DNA of 64,000 bases from Ruania halotolerans. GTDB lineage: Bacteria > Actinomycetota > Actinomycetes > Actinomycetales > Beutenbergiaceae. The notes beneath the pieces are model-generated. The model was not told the origin of the DNA. It worked only from the letters and a program-made list of their open reading frames with translations, and did no database searches. The position numbers and the translations under genes were made by a program. Positions 34,444 to 42,773 of the stretch are shown one piece after another. Within the stretch, counting starts at the first letter, position 1; each line of letters starts with the position of its first letter. The DNA is taken from positions 3,173,380 through 3,237,379 of the forward strand of contig NZ_CP088017.1 of the NCBI RefSeq assembly GCF_021049285.1, in the 5' to 3' direction.

Positions 34444-35636
34444 CCGACGTGGTGACTGCCTGGACCGATGATGAGGGTGCCGCGCACGCGCGCGCACTGT
34501 TCGCCGAGATGTTCCCCGACCACAGGCCCGACGGCGTGTGGTCTGCCCCGGGCAGGGTGAACCTGATCGGCGAGCACACGGACTACAACGGCGGCCTGGC
34601 TCTGCCCATCGCCCTGCCACACCGCACGTATGTGGCACTTCGCCGCCGCGATGACGGCGCGATCCGGTTGATCTCCGGCCGCGAGTCGGGCGCCTGGGAG
34701 ACCTCGCTCGACCAGATCGACCCTGGGGCCGTCAGCGGCTGGGGCGCCTACCCGGCTGGGGTGGCCTGGGCGCTGGAACAACTCGGTCATGCCGTGGGCG
34801 GCTTCGATGCCGCCGTGGCCAGTTGCGTGCCGTATGGGTCCGGGCTGAGTTCGTCGGCGGCATTGGAGTGCGCGTTCGCGGTGGCATTTGCTGCAGCCCC
34901 GGGCTGGACCGGTCCGGACGCAGCAACGGACCAGGGGCGCGTGCAGCTGGTGACTGCGTGTATCCGCGCCGAAAATGAGATCGCCGGAGCGAACACTGGC
35001 GGGATGGACCAGGCGGCGTCCTTGCGCAGCCAGGAGGGGCACGCCCTGCTGCTGGATTGCCGGGATGGCAGCATTCGGCACATCCCCTTCGACCTGGCCG
35101 CCGCCGGGCTCGAACTGCTGGTGATCGACACTAAGGCCGAGCACTCGCACGTGGACGGGCAGTACGCGCAGCGGCGCGCCACCTGTGAGGCAGCGGCGCA
35201 GACGCTGGAGGTGGCGACGCTGCGGGAGATCTCGCCGGACCGGCTGGACGGTGCACTGGCGGCGTTGCAGACGGACGAGGCGCGCAAGCGAGTGCGGCAC
35301 GTGGTGACCGAGATCGGCCGGGTCAAGCAGTTCGTCGAGCTGCTCGATTCCGGGCGGGTGCGCGAGGTGGGTCCATTGATGGACGCCTCGCACGCCTCAC
35401 TGGCCGAGGATTACGAGGTCTCCTGTGCAGAACTCGACGTGGCCGTGACCGCGGCGCGGGCAGCAGGTGCGCTGGGGGCCAGGATGACCGGCGGCGGATT
35501 CGGCGGTTCAGCGATCGCACTGATCGAGGCAGGGACGAGCACGCAGGTCTCCGCCGCGGTGAAGCTGGCGTTCACAGAAGCGGGCTTCGGCGCCCCCGCG
35601 TTCCTCACAGCGATCGCGTCCCGACCAGCGCACTGA
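34440..35636 (+). CDS. galK: Galactokinase
   Basis: GHMP kinase phosphorylating galactose at C1 with ATP; 398 residues. The galactokinase signature GRVNLIGEHTDYNGG, the ATP loop PYGSGLSSSAALE and the C-terminal MTGGGFGGSAIAL are all intact. GTG 34440 overlaps the galT stop. No galE or galactose transporter is adjacent, so UDP-galactose epimerase must be elsewhere. The following 164 bp before the convergent xth gene hold a short hairpin TGAGCA/TGCTCA (35710-35726) and no supported gene. Confidence 0.95.
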   Translation: MTDVVTAWTDDEGAAHARALFAEMFPDHRPDGVWSAPGRVNLIGEHTDYNGGLALPIALPHRTYVALRRRDDGAIRLISGRESGAWETSLDQIDPGAVSGWGAYPAGVAWALEQLGHAVGGFDAAVASCVPYGSGLSSSAALECAFAVAFAAAPGWTGPDAATDQGRVQLVTACIRAENEIAGANTGGMDQAASLRSQEGHALLLDCRDGSIRHIPFDLAAAGLELLVIDTKAEHSHVDGQYAQRRATCEAAAQTLEVATLREISPDRLDGALAALQTDEARKRVRHVVTEIGRVKQFVELLDSGRVREVGPLMDASHASLAEDYEVSCAELDVAVTAARAAGALGARMTGGGFGGSAIALIEAGTSTQVSAAVKLAFTEAGFGAPAFLTAIASRPAH

Positions 35637-35800
35637 CCTGCTGGCTTCTCACTCGCAGAATCGCTCGTCGATGGGCTCACCGCATGGCCAGGGCTTTCGA
35701 TCCGCAGGGTGAGCAATATCTGCTCAATCCGTAGGTCAAGGATCACACCGTAGGCGACCACCACCTCAGCGAGCGCAGGGCTGCCTGCCTGCGAGCCTTG

Positions 35801-36634
35801 TCAGGAGTACGTCACGCGCAACGGCGCGTGATCGGAGATGCGCTGGTCATACGCCGGCGCCCGATCCACCATCGCCTCAGTAGCGCGCCCGGCCAAGGCC
35901 GGGCTGGCGAACTGGTAGTCGATCCGCCACCCGGAGTCGTTGTCGAAGGCCTTCCCGCGCCAGGACCACCAGGTGTACGGCCCGTCCACGTCTCCGGCGA
36001 ACTGCCGCCCCAGGTCCACCCAGCCGTGCTCGGCGGTCCATTGGTCCAGATAGGCGCGCTCCTCGGGCAAGAACCCGGCGCTCTTGCGGTTGCCCTTCCA
36101 GTTCTTGATGTCGCGCTCGGTATGCGCGATGTTCACGTCCCCGCCCACGACGGCGGCCCTGCCCTGCGCAGCCAACTCACCCATCCGGGCGGTCACCTTG
36201 TCCAGGAAGGCGTACTTCTCCTCCATCGATGGCGTCCCCACCGTGCCGGAGTGGATGTAGGTGGAGATGACGGTCAGCGGTGTCCCCGCTCCTCCATCGG
36301 CGTGGCTCGCCATGATGTCCGCCTCCACCCAACGACCCACCTCGCCATCGGCCCGGGTGGCGGGATCTCCCACACCCAGCCGGACGCCGTCGAACGGGAT
36401 GCGGGAGGCAATGGCCACCCCGGCGCGCCCCTTGGCGGCCGATTCCTCATGCGCGAGGTGCCACCCCTCGCCGAGGAAGCCCTGCAGGATCTCATCCGTG
36501 GCGCGGACCTCCTGCAGGAGCAGCACATCGGGTGCGGCGGAAGTGAGCCACTCACCCATCCCGCGCCGGAACGCGGCCCGGATTCCGTTGACGTTGAAGG
36601 TGGCAATGCTGAATGTGGTGGAAGAAGACGACAT
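35801..36634 (-). CDS. xth: Exodeoxyribonuclease III (AP endonuclease)
   Basis: DNA repair nuclease of 277 residues in the endonuclease/exonuclease/phosphatase fold. Motifs in order: ATFNVNGIRA (metal Asn), LLQEVRA (metal Glu), STYIHSGT, VGGDVNIAH (catalytic Asp/Asn), DIKNWKGNR and the C-terminal RIDYQFAS and SDHAPLRV with the catalytic Asp-His pair. It would process abasic sites and blocked 3' ends in base excision repair. It stands alone, convergent with galK; ATG 36634 has a TGGGAT six bases upstream, which might be a weak leaderless box. Confidence 0.94.
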   Translation of the reverse strand: MSSSSTTFSIATFNVNGIRAAFRRGMGEWLTSAAPDVLLLQEVRATDEILQGFLGEGWHLAHEESAAKGRAGVAIASRIPFDGVRLGVGDPATRADGEVGRWVEADIMASHADGGAGTPLTVISTYIHSGTVGTPSMEEKYAFLDKVTARMGELAAQGRAAVVGGDVNIAHTERDIKNWKGNRKSAGFLPEERAYLDQWTAEHGWVDLGRQFAGDVDGPYTWWSWRGKAFDNDSGWRIDYQFASPALAGRATEAMVDRAPAYDQRISDHAPLRVTYS

Positions 36635-36712
36635 GCCGCCATCCCATCACGGGGCACCGACACCCATGTCAACCAGACACCGGGCCACCGGGCCAGTCCG
36701 TGTCAATCTGTG

Positions 36713-38941
36713 TCAGTCCTGCGGCACCCGCTTCGCCCACGGCCACCAGGTGCGGCGGCCCAGATCGTGCACCAGCCCCGGCACCAGCAGGCTGCGCACC
36801 ACGAAGGTGTCGATCAGCACCCCCACTGCCACGATGAAGGCGAGCTGGGCGAGGAAGAGCAGCGGGATCACCCACAGCGCGGAGAATGTGGCGGCCAGCA
36901 CCAGACCGGCCGAGGTAATCACTCCGCCGGTCACCGCGAGCCCCTTGCGCACACCCGGCCGGGTACCGAGTTGCACCGACTCCTCCCGCACTCTGGTCAT
37001 CAGGAAGATCGAGTAGTCGATCCCGAGTGCCACGAGGAACACGAACCCGTACAACGGCACGGTCGCATCCGCGCCAGGGAAGTCGAGTATGTGGTTGAAC
37101 ACCAGAGCCGCCAGGCCCATGGTCGCAGCGAAGGAGAGGACGTTCGCGGCGAGCAGCACCAGTGGCGCCACCACGGCGCGCAGCAGCAGGGCCAGCATGA
37201 GCGCGATCACGACGAGCACCACCGGGATGATCGTGCGCAGGTCCCGCTCGGCGGTCTCCTGGGTGTCCAGGCGTTGGGCGGCCTCCCCACCCACAAGAGT
37301 CTCGCCCGCCACCTCACCCAAGGCACTGCGCAGGTCTGCCACCGTGCTCAGCACCGCCTGACTCTCAGCGGAGTCCTCGGTGGTCACCTCCACCAGCACC
37401 CGGCCGTCGACCACCAGCACCTCCCCCTCGCCAGGGCCACTCTCGCCGTCGCGGACCACGGAGGCCGCAGTGACGCCGTCGACGTCCTCAGCTGCGGCGA
37501 TCACGGCGTCCGCCTCCCCCTGCGGCACCACCACCTCGATCGGCTGCACGGTGCCCACCTCGAAGTGCGCGGCGAGTACCTCCTCACCCGCCACGGATTC
37601 GGTCTCGTTGAGGAACACATCGGTGTCGCTGGTTCCCTCGGCCTGGAAGGTCGTCGCAAACCCGGCAAGAATCAGGAGCACGACGGCGGTGCTCACCCAG
37701 ACCGTGCGCGCTCGCGTGGTCACGACGTTCGCGACCGTGCTCCAGATGCCATGACTCTCGGCCTTGACGTGCTTGCCGGCCGAGTCCGAGGCCGCTGCGG
37801 GAGCGGCATCGTCGGGGACGTACCGGGGGCGACTCGGCCAGAAGACCGCGCGTGAACGCGAGCCGAGCACCAGCAGCAGCGCTGGAAGCAGGGTGAGGGC
37901 CCCGCAGACCGCGGCCGCGATGCCGATCGCGGCCACCGGGCCGAGGCTGGCGTTCGAGCCGAGGTCGGAGAGCAGCAGGCAGAGCAGTCCCACGATCACC
38001 GTGCCGGCGCTGGCCGCGATCGGTTCCAGCGTGGCGCGCCAGGCCACCTTCATCGCCGCGGCCGGGTGCTGATGCCGGGTGAGCTCCTCGCGATACCGGG
38101 CCACCAGCAACAACGAGTAGTCGGTGGCCGCACCGATGACCAGGATCGAGAGGATGCCCTGACTCTGACCGTTCAACAGCAGCACATCACCTCCAGCCAG
38201 CGGCACGATCACCAGGGCTGCCAGACACAGCGAGAACACCGACGTCAGGATCACCGCGAACGGCAGCAGCGGCGAGCGGTACACGATCGCCAGGATCACC
38301 AGCACCACGGCGAGGGCGACGCCGAGCAGAATTCCGTCGATCCCAGCGAACGCAGAGACCAGATCGGCCACGCCGGCGGCGGGACCGGTTACCCAGCCGG
38401 CCAGGCCGGCATCAGCAAGCGTGGCACCCACTTCCGCGCGCAGGCGCTCCACGACGGCGGTCGAGACCCGCTCGTCATCCTCGCCGACGAGGTCGCTGGC
38501 CTGGGCAGCGTCCAAGGAGACCGGGAGCAGCGCCGCCGCACCGTCCTCGCTGGGAACGACCGGGACCTGCCCGGCAGTGAGGTAGTCGGCGATGCTCGCA
38601 CCTCCCGGCAGATCCAGCCCGGGAATGGACTCGGCGAACGCGCCGATCGTGGCGAAGTCCTCCTGGGTGAGATTCTCGCCGTCGGCGGCCTCGACCACGA
38701 GCAACGCAGGGAGGGACTCATCCACCGAGAACTCGGCAATCAGCTCACTGGCACGGGTGGACTCCGCACTCTCTGGCAGGAAGGCAGCCTGGTCGTTCTC
38801 CTGAACGCTTGAGAGGTTGCCCTGGGCCATCCCCCCAAAGCCGCCGATGGCGAGCCAGGCCACCAGCGCGAAGCCCACCACGAGGGATCGAACCAGCGCG
38901 GGTCGTCGACCACCGGCAGAGTTAGTCAGCATGCTGAGCAT
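36713..38941 (-). CDS. MMPL/RND family exporter
   Basis: Large inner-membrane transporter of about 742 residues with the RND layout: one helix, a periplasmic loop of about 120 residues, five helices, a cytosolic stretch, then the same again. Key helix motifs are GAATDYSLLLVARYREE in half 1 and ALGIDYSIFLMTRVREE in half 2, which carry the proton-relay Asp-Tyr pair of MmpL proteins. Such proteins export lipids or drugs. A divergent MarR gene 156 bp away makes a drug or envelope-stress efflux pump likely. ATG 38941 is preferred; ATG 38932 and TTG 38968 are alternatives and none has a clear ribosome site. Confidence 0.9.
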   Translation of the reverse strand: MLSMLTNSAGGRRPALVRSLVVGFALVAWLAIGGFGGMAQGNLSSVQENDQAAFLPESAESTRASELIAEFSVDESLPALLVVEAADGENLTQEDFATIGAFAESIPGLDLPGGASIADYLTAGQVPVVPSEDGAAALLPVSLDAAQASDLVGEDDERVSTAVVERLRAEVGATLADAGLAGWVTGPAAGVADLVSAFAGIDGILLGVALAVVLVILAIVYRSPLLPFAVILTSVFSLCLAALVIVPLAGGDVLLLNGQSQGILSILVIGAATDYSLLLVARYREELTRHQHPAAAMKVAWRATLEPIAASAGTVIVGLLCLLLSDLGSNASLGPVAAIGIAAAVCGALTLLPALLLVLGSRSRAVFWPSRPRYVPDDAAPAAASDSAGKHVKAESHGIWSTVANVVTTRARTVWVSTAVVLLILAGFATTFQAEGTSDTDVFLNETESVAGEEVLAAHFEVGTVQPIEVVVPQGEADAVIAAAEDVDGVTAASVVRDGESGPGEGEVLVVDGRVLVEVTTEDSAESQAVLSTVADLRSALGEVAGETLVGGEAAQRLDTQETAERDLRTIIPVVLVVIALMLALLLRAVVAPLVLLAANVLSFAATMGLAALVFNHILDFPGADATVPLYGFVFLVALGIDYSIFLMTRVREESVQLGTRPGVRKGLAVTGGVITSAGLVLAATFSALWVIPLLFLAQLAFIVAVGVLIDTFVVRSLLVPGLVHDLGRRTWWPWAKRVPQD

Positions 38942-38989
38942 TATCGGTAGGAAGGCTGCTTCGCGCAAGTGGTGGTCGCGGCAATGGAT

Positions 38990-39045
38990 CGAGTGTTGGA
39001 CTTCTCGGCTCTATCTCACAAGGTGAGCGAAAAGCAGCGCACTCG
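38990..39045 (+). repeat. 56-bp nested inverted-repeat element, copy 3
   Basis: CGAGTGT at 38990 and GCACTCG ending at 39045 form the outer stem; the inner stem CTCAC/GTGAG is perfect around a 3-base loop. Identical length to copies 1 and 2. It lies in the divergent promoter region between the MMPL and MarR genes, 52 bases before the MarR start, so here it could also affect transcription of both genes. Confidence 0.8.
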
Positions 39046-39097
39046 CGCCACTGGGGCGGGCTGGGTGAGGAGGGCGGGCGGTGGCAGGATAGTCGTC

Positions 39098-39565
39098 GTG
39101 CCACACTCCACTCCGCCCGCTGACGCACCGGAACCTGCACCGGGCCCCGGGGTGGCCGAATCACCAGACCAGTGGCCCACCGGACGCCTGCTCTCCGCCG
39201 CCGCCCGCCGCGTGGAGCGAGCCTGGGACGCCTACCTCGCCCAGTGGTCGCTGAGCCACGCCTCGGTGCCTGTGTTGGCCATCCTCGCCGGCGGCGGCCG
39301 CTCCCAGCGTGAGATCGCCGAACACACCGGAGTCACCGAGCAGACGATGAGCCGGATGATTCTGGGCCTGGAACGCACCGGCTACGTGCAGCGAACACCG
39401 CACCCGGACGATCGCCGCCGGCACATCGTGGAGATCACCCGCGAGGGATTCGCCGCCCTGAGCTCACTGAACGTGGCCGACGCAATCGAAGGGCTCGTCC
39501 CGCACGATCTGGACGTGAGCGAACTCGCCGAGCTCCGCAGGCTACTCATCCGCTTTCTCGACTAA
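39098..39565 (+). CDS. MarR family transcriptional regulator
   Basis: A 155-residue winged-helix dimeric repressor. The DNA-binding part shows RSQREIAEHTGVTEQTMSRMILGLERTGYVQR, quoted in parts as REIAEHTGV and TMSRMILGLERTGY, followed by the wing HPDDRRRHIVEIT. The first 25 residues are proline-rich and probably disordered. GTG 39098 is chosen with CAGGAT seven bases upstream. It is divergent from an MMPL exporter, the standard MarR/efflux pairing, so it probably represses that exporter and itself. The ligand is unknown. Confidence 0.88.
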   Translation: MPHSTPPADAPEPAPGPGVAESPDQWPTGRLLSAAARRVERAWDAYLAQWSLSHASVPVLAILAGGGRSQREIAEHTGVTEQTMSRMILGLERTGYVQRTPHPDDRRRHIVEITREGFAALSSLNVADAIEGLVPHDLDVSELAELRRLLIRFLD

Positions 39566-39579
39566 CCGCACCCTCGCCG

Positions 39580-39660
39580 CTCGCCGGGGGCGGACTTGTG
39601 GTCAGCCCCAACTCGCCGGGGGCGGACTTGTGGTCAGCCCCAACTCGCCGGGGGCGGTCT
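39580..39660 (+). repeat. 32-bp tandem repeat with GGGCGGACTT core
   Basis: Two identical 32-bp units (39580-39611, 39612-39643) and a third that diverges after CTCGCCGGGGGCGG. Each unit holds GGGCGGACTTGTGGTC. The 10-mer and a following CTGAAACGA at 39673 recur in the 19.2-kb cluster. Confidence 0.85.
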
Positions 39661-39689
39661 GGTGGTCGATTCCTGAAACGAGGGCAGGA

Positions 39690-39723
39690 TTCTGGTCGCT
39701 CTCGGGCCGAGAATCGACCAGAA
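39690..39723. terminator. Large hairpin between convergent MarR and folD
   Basis: TTCTGGTCG (39690-39698) pairs with CGACCAGAA (39715-39723), and inside it TCTCGG pairs with CCGAGA, giving a nearly continuous stem of about 15 bp. It is 125 bp after marR and 43 bp after folD, so it can end both transcripts. Confidence 0.65.
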
Positions 39724-39765
39724 CCCCGCCCTACATGCGGTGGGGAGTTGCGCCCGGCGCTGTGC

Positions 39766-40653
39766 CTACTGAGCGCCAGTCCCCGCCCGGCGCTCGGCCG
39801 CCTCAACGGCGTTGCGGAACAACATCGCAATCGTCGTCGGGCCCACCCCGCCCACGCGCGGGGTGATGGCGCCCGCCACTGCCTCGCAGGATTCGTCCAC
39901 GTCCGGCAGCAGCTTGCGCCCTTCGTAGCGCACGCCTCCCCCGACCACGGTGACGCCCGGCGTCAGGTGCTCCGGCTGCAGGATGCCCGGCACACCGGCG
40001 GCCGCGATGACCACTTCGGCGCGGCGGGTGTAATCGGCCCAATTCGGCACCCCCGTGTGCACCACGGTCACGGCAGCGTTCGCCGTCGGGCGCTTCTGCG
40101 AGAGCAGCAGGGCGAGCGGGCGTCCCAACGTCGTCCCCCGGCCCAGGATGCACACCTCACGACCGGAGATCGGCACCTCGTAGTGCGCGAGGATCGCCTC
40201 GATGCCCGCGGGGGTGCACGGCACCGGACCGGGCATGCCAAGAGCCAGCCGACCCATGTTCACCGGGTGCAGCCCATCCACGTCCTTGTCCGGATCGAGG
40301 GCGAGCAATGCGGCGTCGAAGTCGATCTGCGGCGGGGTGGGGTGCTGGATGAGCACGGCGTCCACGTCGTCCGCGTCGTTCATCTCCCCGATCGCGGCGA
40401 GCACATCTGCCTGGCTTGCGTCCTGGCCCAGGTGAATGTGCGGCGAGGTGAAGCCGATCTCGGCAGCGCGCTCCTGCTTCATCCGGATATACCCGGCGCT
40501 GGCCGAGTCCTCGCCGACCAGGATCGTGCCCAACCCCGGGCGGTGCCCGGCTGCCACGAGTGCCTCGATCCGGGGCGCCAGGTCGGCGAAGACCGCCTCC
40601 GCCACCGGCTTTCCCGGCATCATTCGGGCACCTGCCTGCTGCGCCGCGCTCAC
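39766..40653 (-). CDS. folD: Methylenetetrahydrofolate dehydrogenase/cyclohydrolase
   Basis: Bifunctional one-carbon enzyme making 10-formyl-THF from 5,10-methylene-THF; 295 residues. The catalytic lysine region is [14 protein letters not shown], the LIQHPTPP and [13 protein letters not shown] signatures are present, and the NADP site [14 protein letters not shown] follows. GTG 40653 overlaps the glyA stop by 4 bp, so SHMT and FolD are made together under the upstream ZTP riboswitch. That order matches the metabolic order: serine to methylene-THF to formyl-THF for purines. Confidence 0.95.
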   Translation of the reverse strand: MSAAQQAGARMMPGKPVAEAVFADLAPRIEALVAAGHRPGLGTILVGEDSASAGYIRMKQERAAEIGFTSPHIHLGQDASQADVLAAIGEMNDADDVDAVLIQHPTPPQIDFDAALLALDPDKDVDGLHPVNMGRLALGMPGPVPCTPAGIEAILAHYEVPISGREVCILGRGTTLGRPLALLLSQKRPTANAAVTVVHTGVPNWADYTRRAEVVIAAAGVPGILQPEHLTPGVTVVGGGVRYEGRKLLPDVDESCEAVAGAITPRVGGVGPTTIAMLFRNAVEAAERRAGTGAQ

Positions 40654-41963
40654 TGGACGAGCCCCGGGTAGAGCGGGAAAGCGTCAGTGAGCTTCTGCAC
40701 GCGAGCCTTGGCGGCCTCGATGTCGGCACCCGACCCCGCGGCCAGCACGGTGCCGATGATGTCAGCCACCTCGCGGAACTCGGTCTCGCCGAACCCGCGG
40801 GAGGCGAGCGCCGGGGTACCGATCCGCAGGCCTGAGGTCACCCGCGGCGGGCGGGGGTCGAACGGGACGGCGTTGCGGTTCACGGTGATACCGGCGGAGT
40901 GCAGGAGGTCCTCAGCCTGCTGCCCGTCGAGCGCGGAATCACGCAGGTCCACCAGCACCAGGTGCACATCGGTGCCGCCGGTGAGCACCGATACTCCAGC
41001 GCCGGCCACATCCGATCCGGTGAGCCGTTCGGCGAGGATCTGCGCACCCTGGACGGTGCTGGCCTGGCGAGCGGCGAACTCCTCGCCCGCGGCCACCTTG
41101 AGCGCCACTGCCTTCGCAGCGATCACGTGCATCAGCGGACCACCCTGCTGGCCGGGGAACACGGCGGAGTTGAGCTTCTTCCCGAATGCTTCGGCGTCAC
41201 GGGCCAGGATCAGCCCGGATCGCGGTCCGCCGAGCGTCTTGTGCACGGTGGTGGAGACCACGTCGGAGTGCGGCACCGGGCTCGGGTGCAGTCCAGCGGC
41301 CACGAGGCCGGCGAAGTGCGCCATATCGGTCCACAGGTACGCGCCCACCTCGTCGGCGATCTCCCGGAATGCGGCGAAGTCGAGCTGGCGCGGGTAGGCG
41401 GACCAGCCGGCGATGATCACCTTCGGCTTGTGCTCGAGGGCGGCATCGCGCACGGCGTCCATGTCCACCCGGTAGGTGTCCGGGTCCACGCCGTAGGCCG
41501 CCACGTTGTAGAGCTTGCCGGAGAAGTTGATCTTCATCCCGTGCGTGAGGTGCCCACCGTGGGCGAGCGAGAGCCCGAGAATCGTGTCGCCCGGGGTGGC
41601 GAGAGCGTGCAGCACGGAGGCGTTGGCGGTGGCCCCGGAGTGCGGCTGCACGTTCGCGTACTCGGCACCGAACAGCGCCTTGGCCCGGTCGATCGCGAGG
41701 TTCTCGGCGATGTCCACCTGCTCGCAGCCGCCGTAATAGCGCTTGCCGGGGTAGCCCTCGGCGTACTTGTTCGTCAACACCGACCCCTGCGCCTGAAGCA
41801 CCGCGCGGGGAACGAAGTTCTCGCTCGCGATCATCTCGAGGGTGTCACGCTGGCGGCCCAGCTCCCCCTCGAGGACGGCGGCGATCTCAGGGTCGAGCTC
41901 GGCGAGGGTCTGATCCCGCACCGGAGTACTGGCCGGGGACTGGTCGGTAGCGAACTGAGTCAT
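40650..41963 (-). CDS. glyA: Serine hydroxymethyltransferase
   Basis: PLP enzyme moving the serine hydroxymethyl group to THF, giving glycine and methylene-THF; 437 residues. Recognisable parts are [14 protein letters not shown], the [14 protein letters not shown] loop, [11 protein letters not shown], the metal-free DMAHFAG and the PLP-lysine segment [17 protein letters not shown] 41963 follows GGAGG at four to five bases. The 5' leader contains a ZTP riboswitch, so expression should rise when ZTP (AICAR triphosphate) signals low 10-formyl-THF. Overlaps folD at its end. Confidence 0.96.
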   Translation of the reverse strand: MTQFATDQSPASTPVRDQTLAELDPEIAAVLEGELGRQRDTLEMIASENFVPRAVLQAQGSVLTNKYAEGYPGKRYYGGCEQVDIAENLAIDRAKALFGAEYANVQPHSGATANASVLHALATPGDTILGLSLAHGGHLTHGMKINFSGKLYNVAAYGVDPDTYRVDMDAVRDAALEHKPKVIIAGWSAYPRQLDFAAFREIADEVGAYLWTDMAHFAGLVAAGLHPSPVPHSDVVSTTVHKTLGGPRSGLILARDAEAFGKKLNSAVFPGQQGGPLMHVIAAKAVALKVAAGEEFAARQASTVQGAQILAERLTGSDVAGAGVSVLTGGTDVHLVLVDLRDSALDGQQAEDLLHSAGITVNRNAVPFDPRPPRVTSGLRIGTPALASRGFGETEFREVADIIGTVLAAGSGADIEAAKARVQKLTDAFPLYPGLVQ

Positions 41964-41996
41964 GAATCCTCCACGTGGCGATGCTCTCAGGGTTCA

Positions 41997-42076
41997 CTCG
42001 CGGCCCAGGCGGGCGACCGCGAGTTTCATCTGCTGCATCGCTCCCCGGTGGTGATCCACCTTCGCCAGTCGCGATG
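41997..42076 (-). promoter_or_regulatory. ZTP (pfl) riboswitch upstream of glyA-folD
   Basis: On the minus strand the RNA begins near 42076 with CAUCGC-ACUGGCG, then a hairpin GGUGG-AUC-ACCACC, GGGGAGCGAUG closing the first stem (CAUCGC/GCGAUG), a linker, and a second hairpin with arms CTCGCGG and CCGCGAG whose loop contains CCGCCUGGGC. The ACUGGCG, CACCGGGGAGC and CCGCCUGGGC blocks are the conserved pfl/ZTP core. It starts at the predicted transcription start and ends about 33 bases before the glyA ATG. The 3' hairpin lies close to the GGAGG site, so control of translation is possible. Confidence 0.88.
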
Positions 42077-42081
42077 GGTTC

Positions 42082-42110
42082 AGCCTAGCAAGGCAGTGCC
42101 CACAGGTCGA
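42082..42110 (-). promoter_or_regulatory. Promoter of the glyA leader
   Basis: Minus strand: -35 TCGACC (42110-42105), 17-bp spacer, -10 TAGGCT (42087-42082). Predicted start near 42075, exactly at the 5' edge of the riboswitch. Confidence 0.6.
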
Positions 42111-42129
42111 TCCACATGTCGAGTCCGGA

Positions 42130-42660
42130 TCAGCCGTTGACGGCGGAGGTGCTCTCTTCCGCAGACTCACTCTCGGCCGCCGCTGCCATCCCGCCGAGGA
42201 TCTTGCGCAGGTAGGCGTACGTGAGATCGCCGGCGTTCTGGTCGTACTGGTGCTCGAAGCCATGCTTGGCGTAGAGCGAGAGGTTCTGCTTGGAGTCCTG
42301 CCCGGTGAACACCCAGACCTCTTGGGTCTGTTCGGGCAGGTAGTGCAACACCGCCATCAACAGCTGGGTACCGATGCCCTGGCCCTGCAGGTCCGGCACC
42401 ACGGCAAGGCGGCCGAGCAGCGCGCGATCTTCCTCCAGCCCCACTCGTACCGACCCGACCAGGCGTCCGCCCGCCCAGGCGCCGAGCGTGACGACGTCGG
42501 TGCGAGCCAGGTCTTCGGTGAGCTCGTCCAGGGTCTGAGTGAGCGAGGGAATGTGCGGATCGTCGTAGAGCTGCGCCTCGGTCACGAATGCGGCACGGCG
42601 CACGGTGAGCAGTTCACCGGCATGCTCGGCGTCAATGACGTCGATCTTCAGCTCATCCAT
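42130..42660 (-). CDS. GNAT family N-acetyltransferase
   Basis: A 176-residue acyl-CoA transferase. The core shows the GRLVGSVRVGLEEDRALLGRLAVVP strand pair and the acetyl-CoA loop LQGQGIGTQLLMAVL (R/QxxGxG/A form), followed by SLYAKHGFE, all in normal order. The last 20 residues are Ala/Glu/Ser-rich. Substrate unknown. ATG 42660 is preceded by GAAGGA; the frame is open further upstream without a site. Divergent from purU. Confidence 0.87.
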   Translation of the reverse strand: MDELKIDVIDAEHAGELLTVRRAAFVTEAQLYDDPHIPSLTQTLDELTEDLARTDVVTLGAWAGGRLVGSVRVGLEEDRALLGRLAVVPDLQGQGIGTQLLMAVLHYLPEQTQEVWVFTGQDSKQNLSLYAKHGFEHQYDQNAGDLTYAYLRKILGGMAAAAESESAEESTSAVNG

Positions 42661-42761
42661 GGGCCCATCCTTCCATCCTCGGCCGGGCTCTGCGTACTGG
42701 AACACACGTCGAACACGCACCGGCTGGCCCGGCCGGTGCACGCGGCACCCGCACAGCGCAC

Positions 42762-42767
42762 TACCCT
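42762..42767 (+). promoter_or_regulatory. Candidate -10 box of purU (leaderless)
   Basis: TACCCT followed by six bases and GTG 42774. Confidence 0.45.
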
Positions 42768-42773
42768 CGCGGT

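Noticed and set aside
35637-35800. A small gene or gene remnant between galK and xth
   Set aside because: A minus-strand frame opens here but reads on into the galK antisense strand, has no ribosome site and no family-like sequence.
35798-37855. A plus-strand open frame of about 685 codons across xth and the MMPL gene
   Set aside because: It runs antisense through two well-supported genes and the gap between them, and its composition is His/Gln/Arg-rich with no motif.
39580-39660. 32-bp tandem repeats as a CRISPR array
   Set aside because: No spacers between units and no cas genes; fits a simple tandem duplication.
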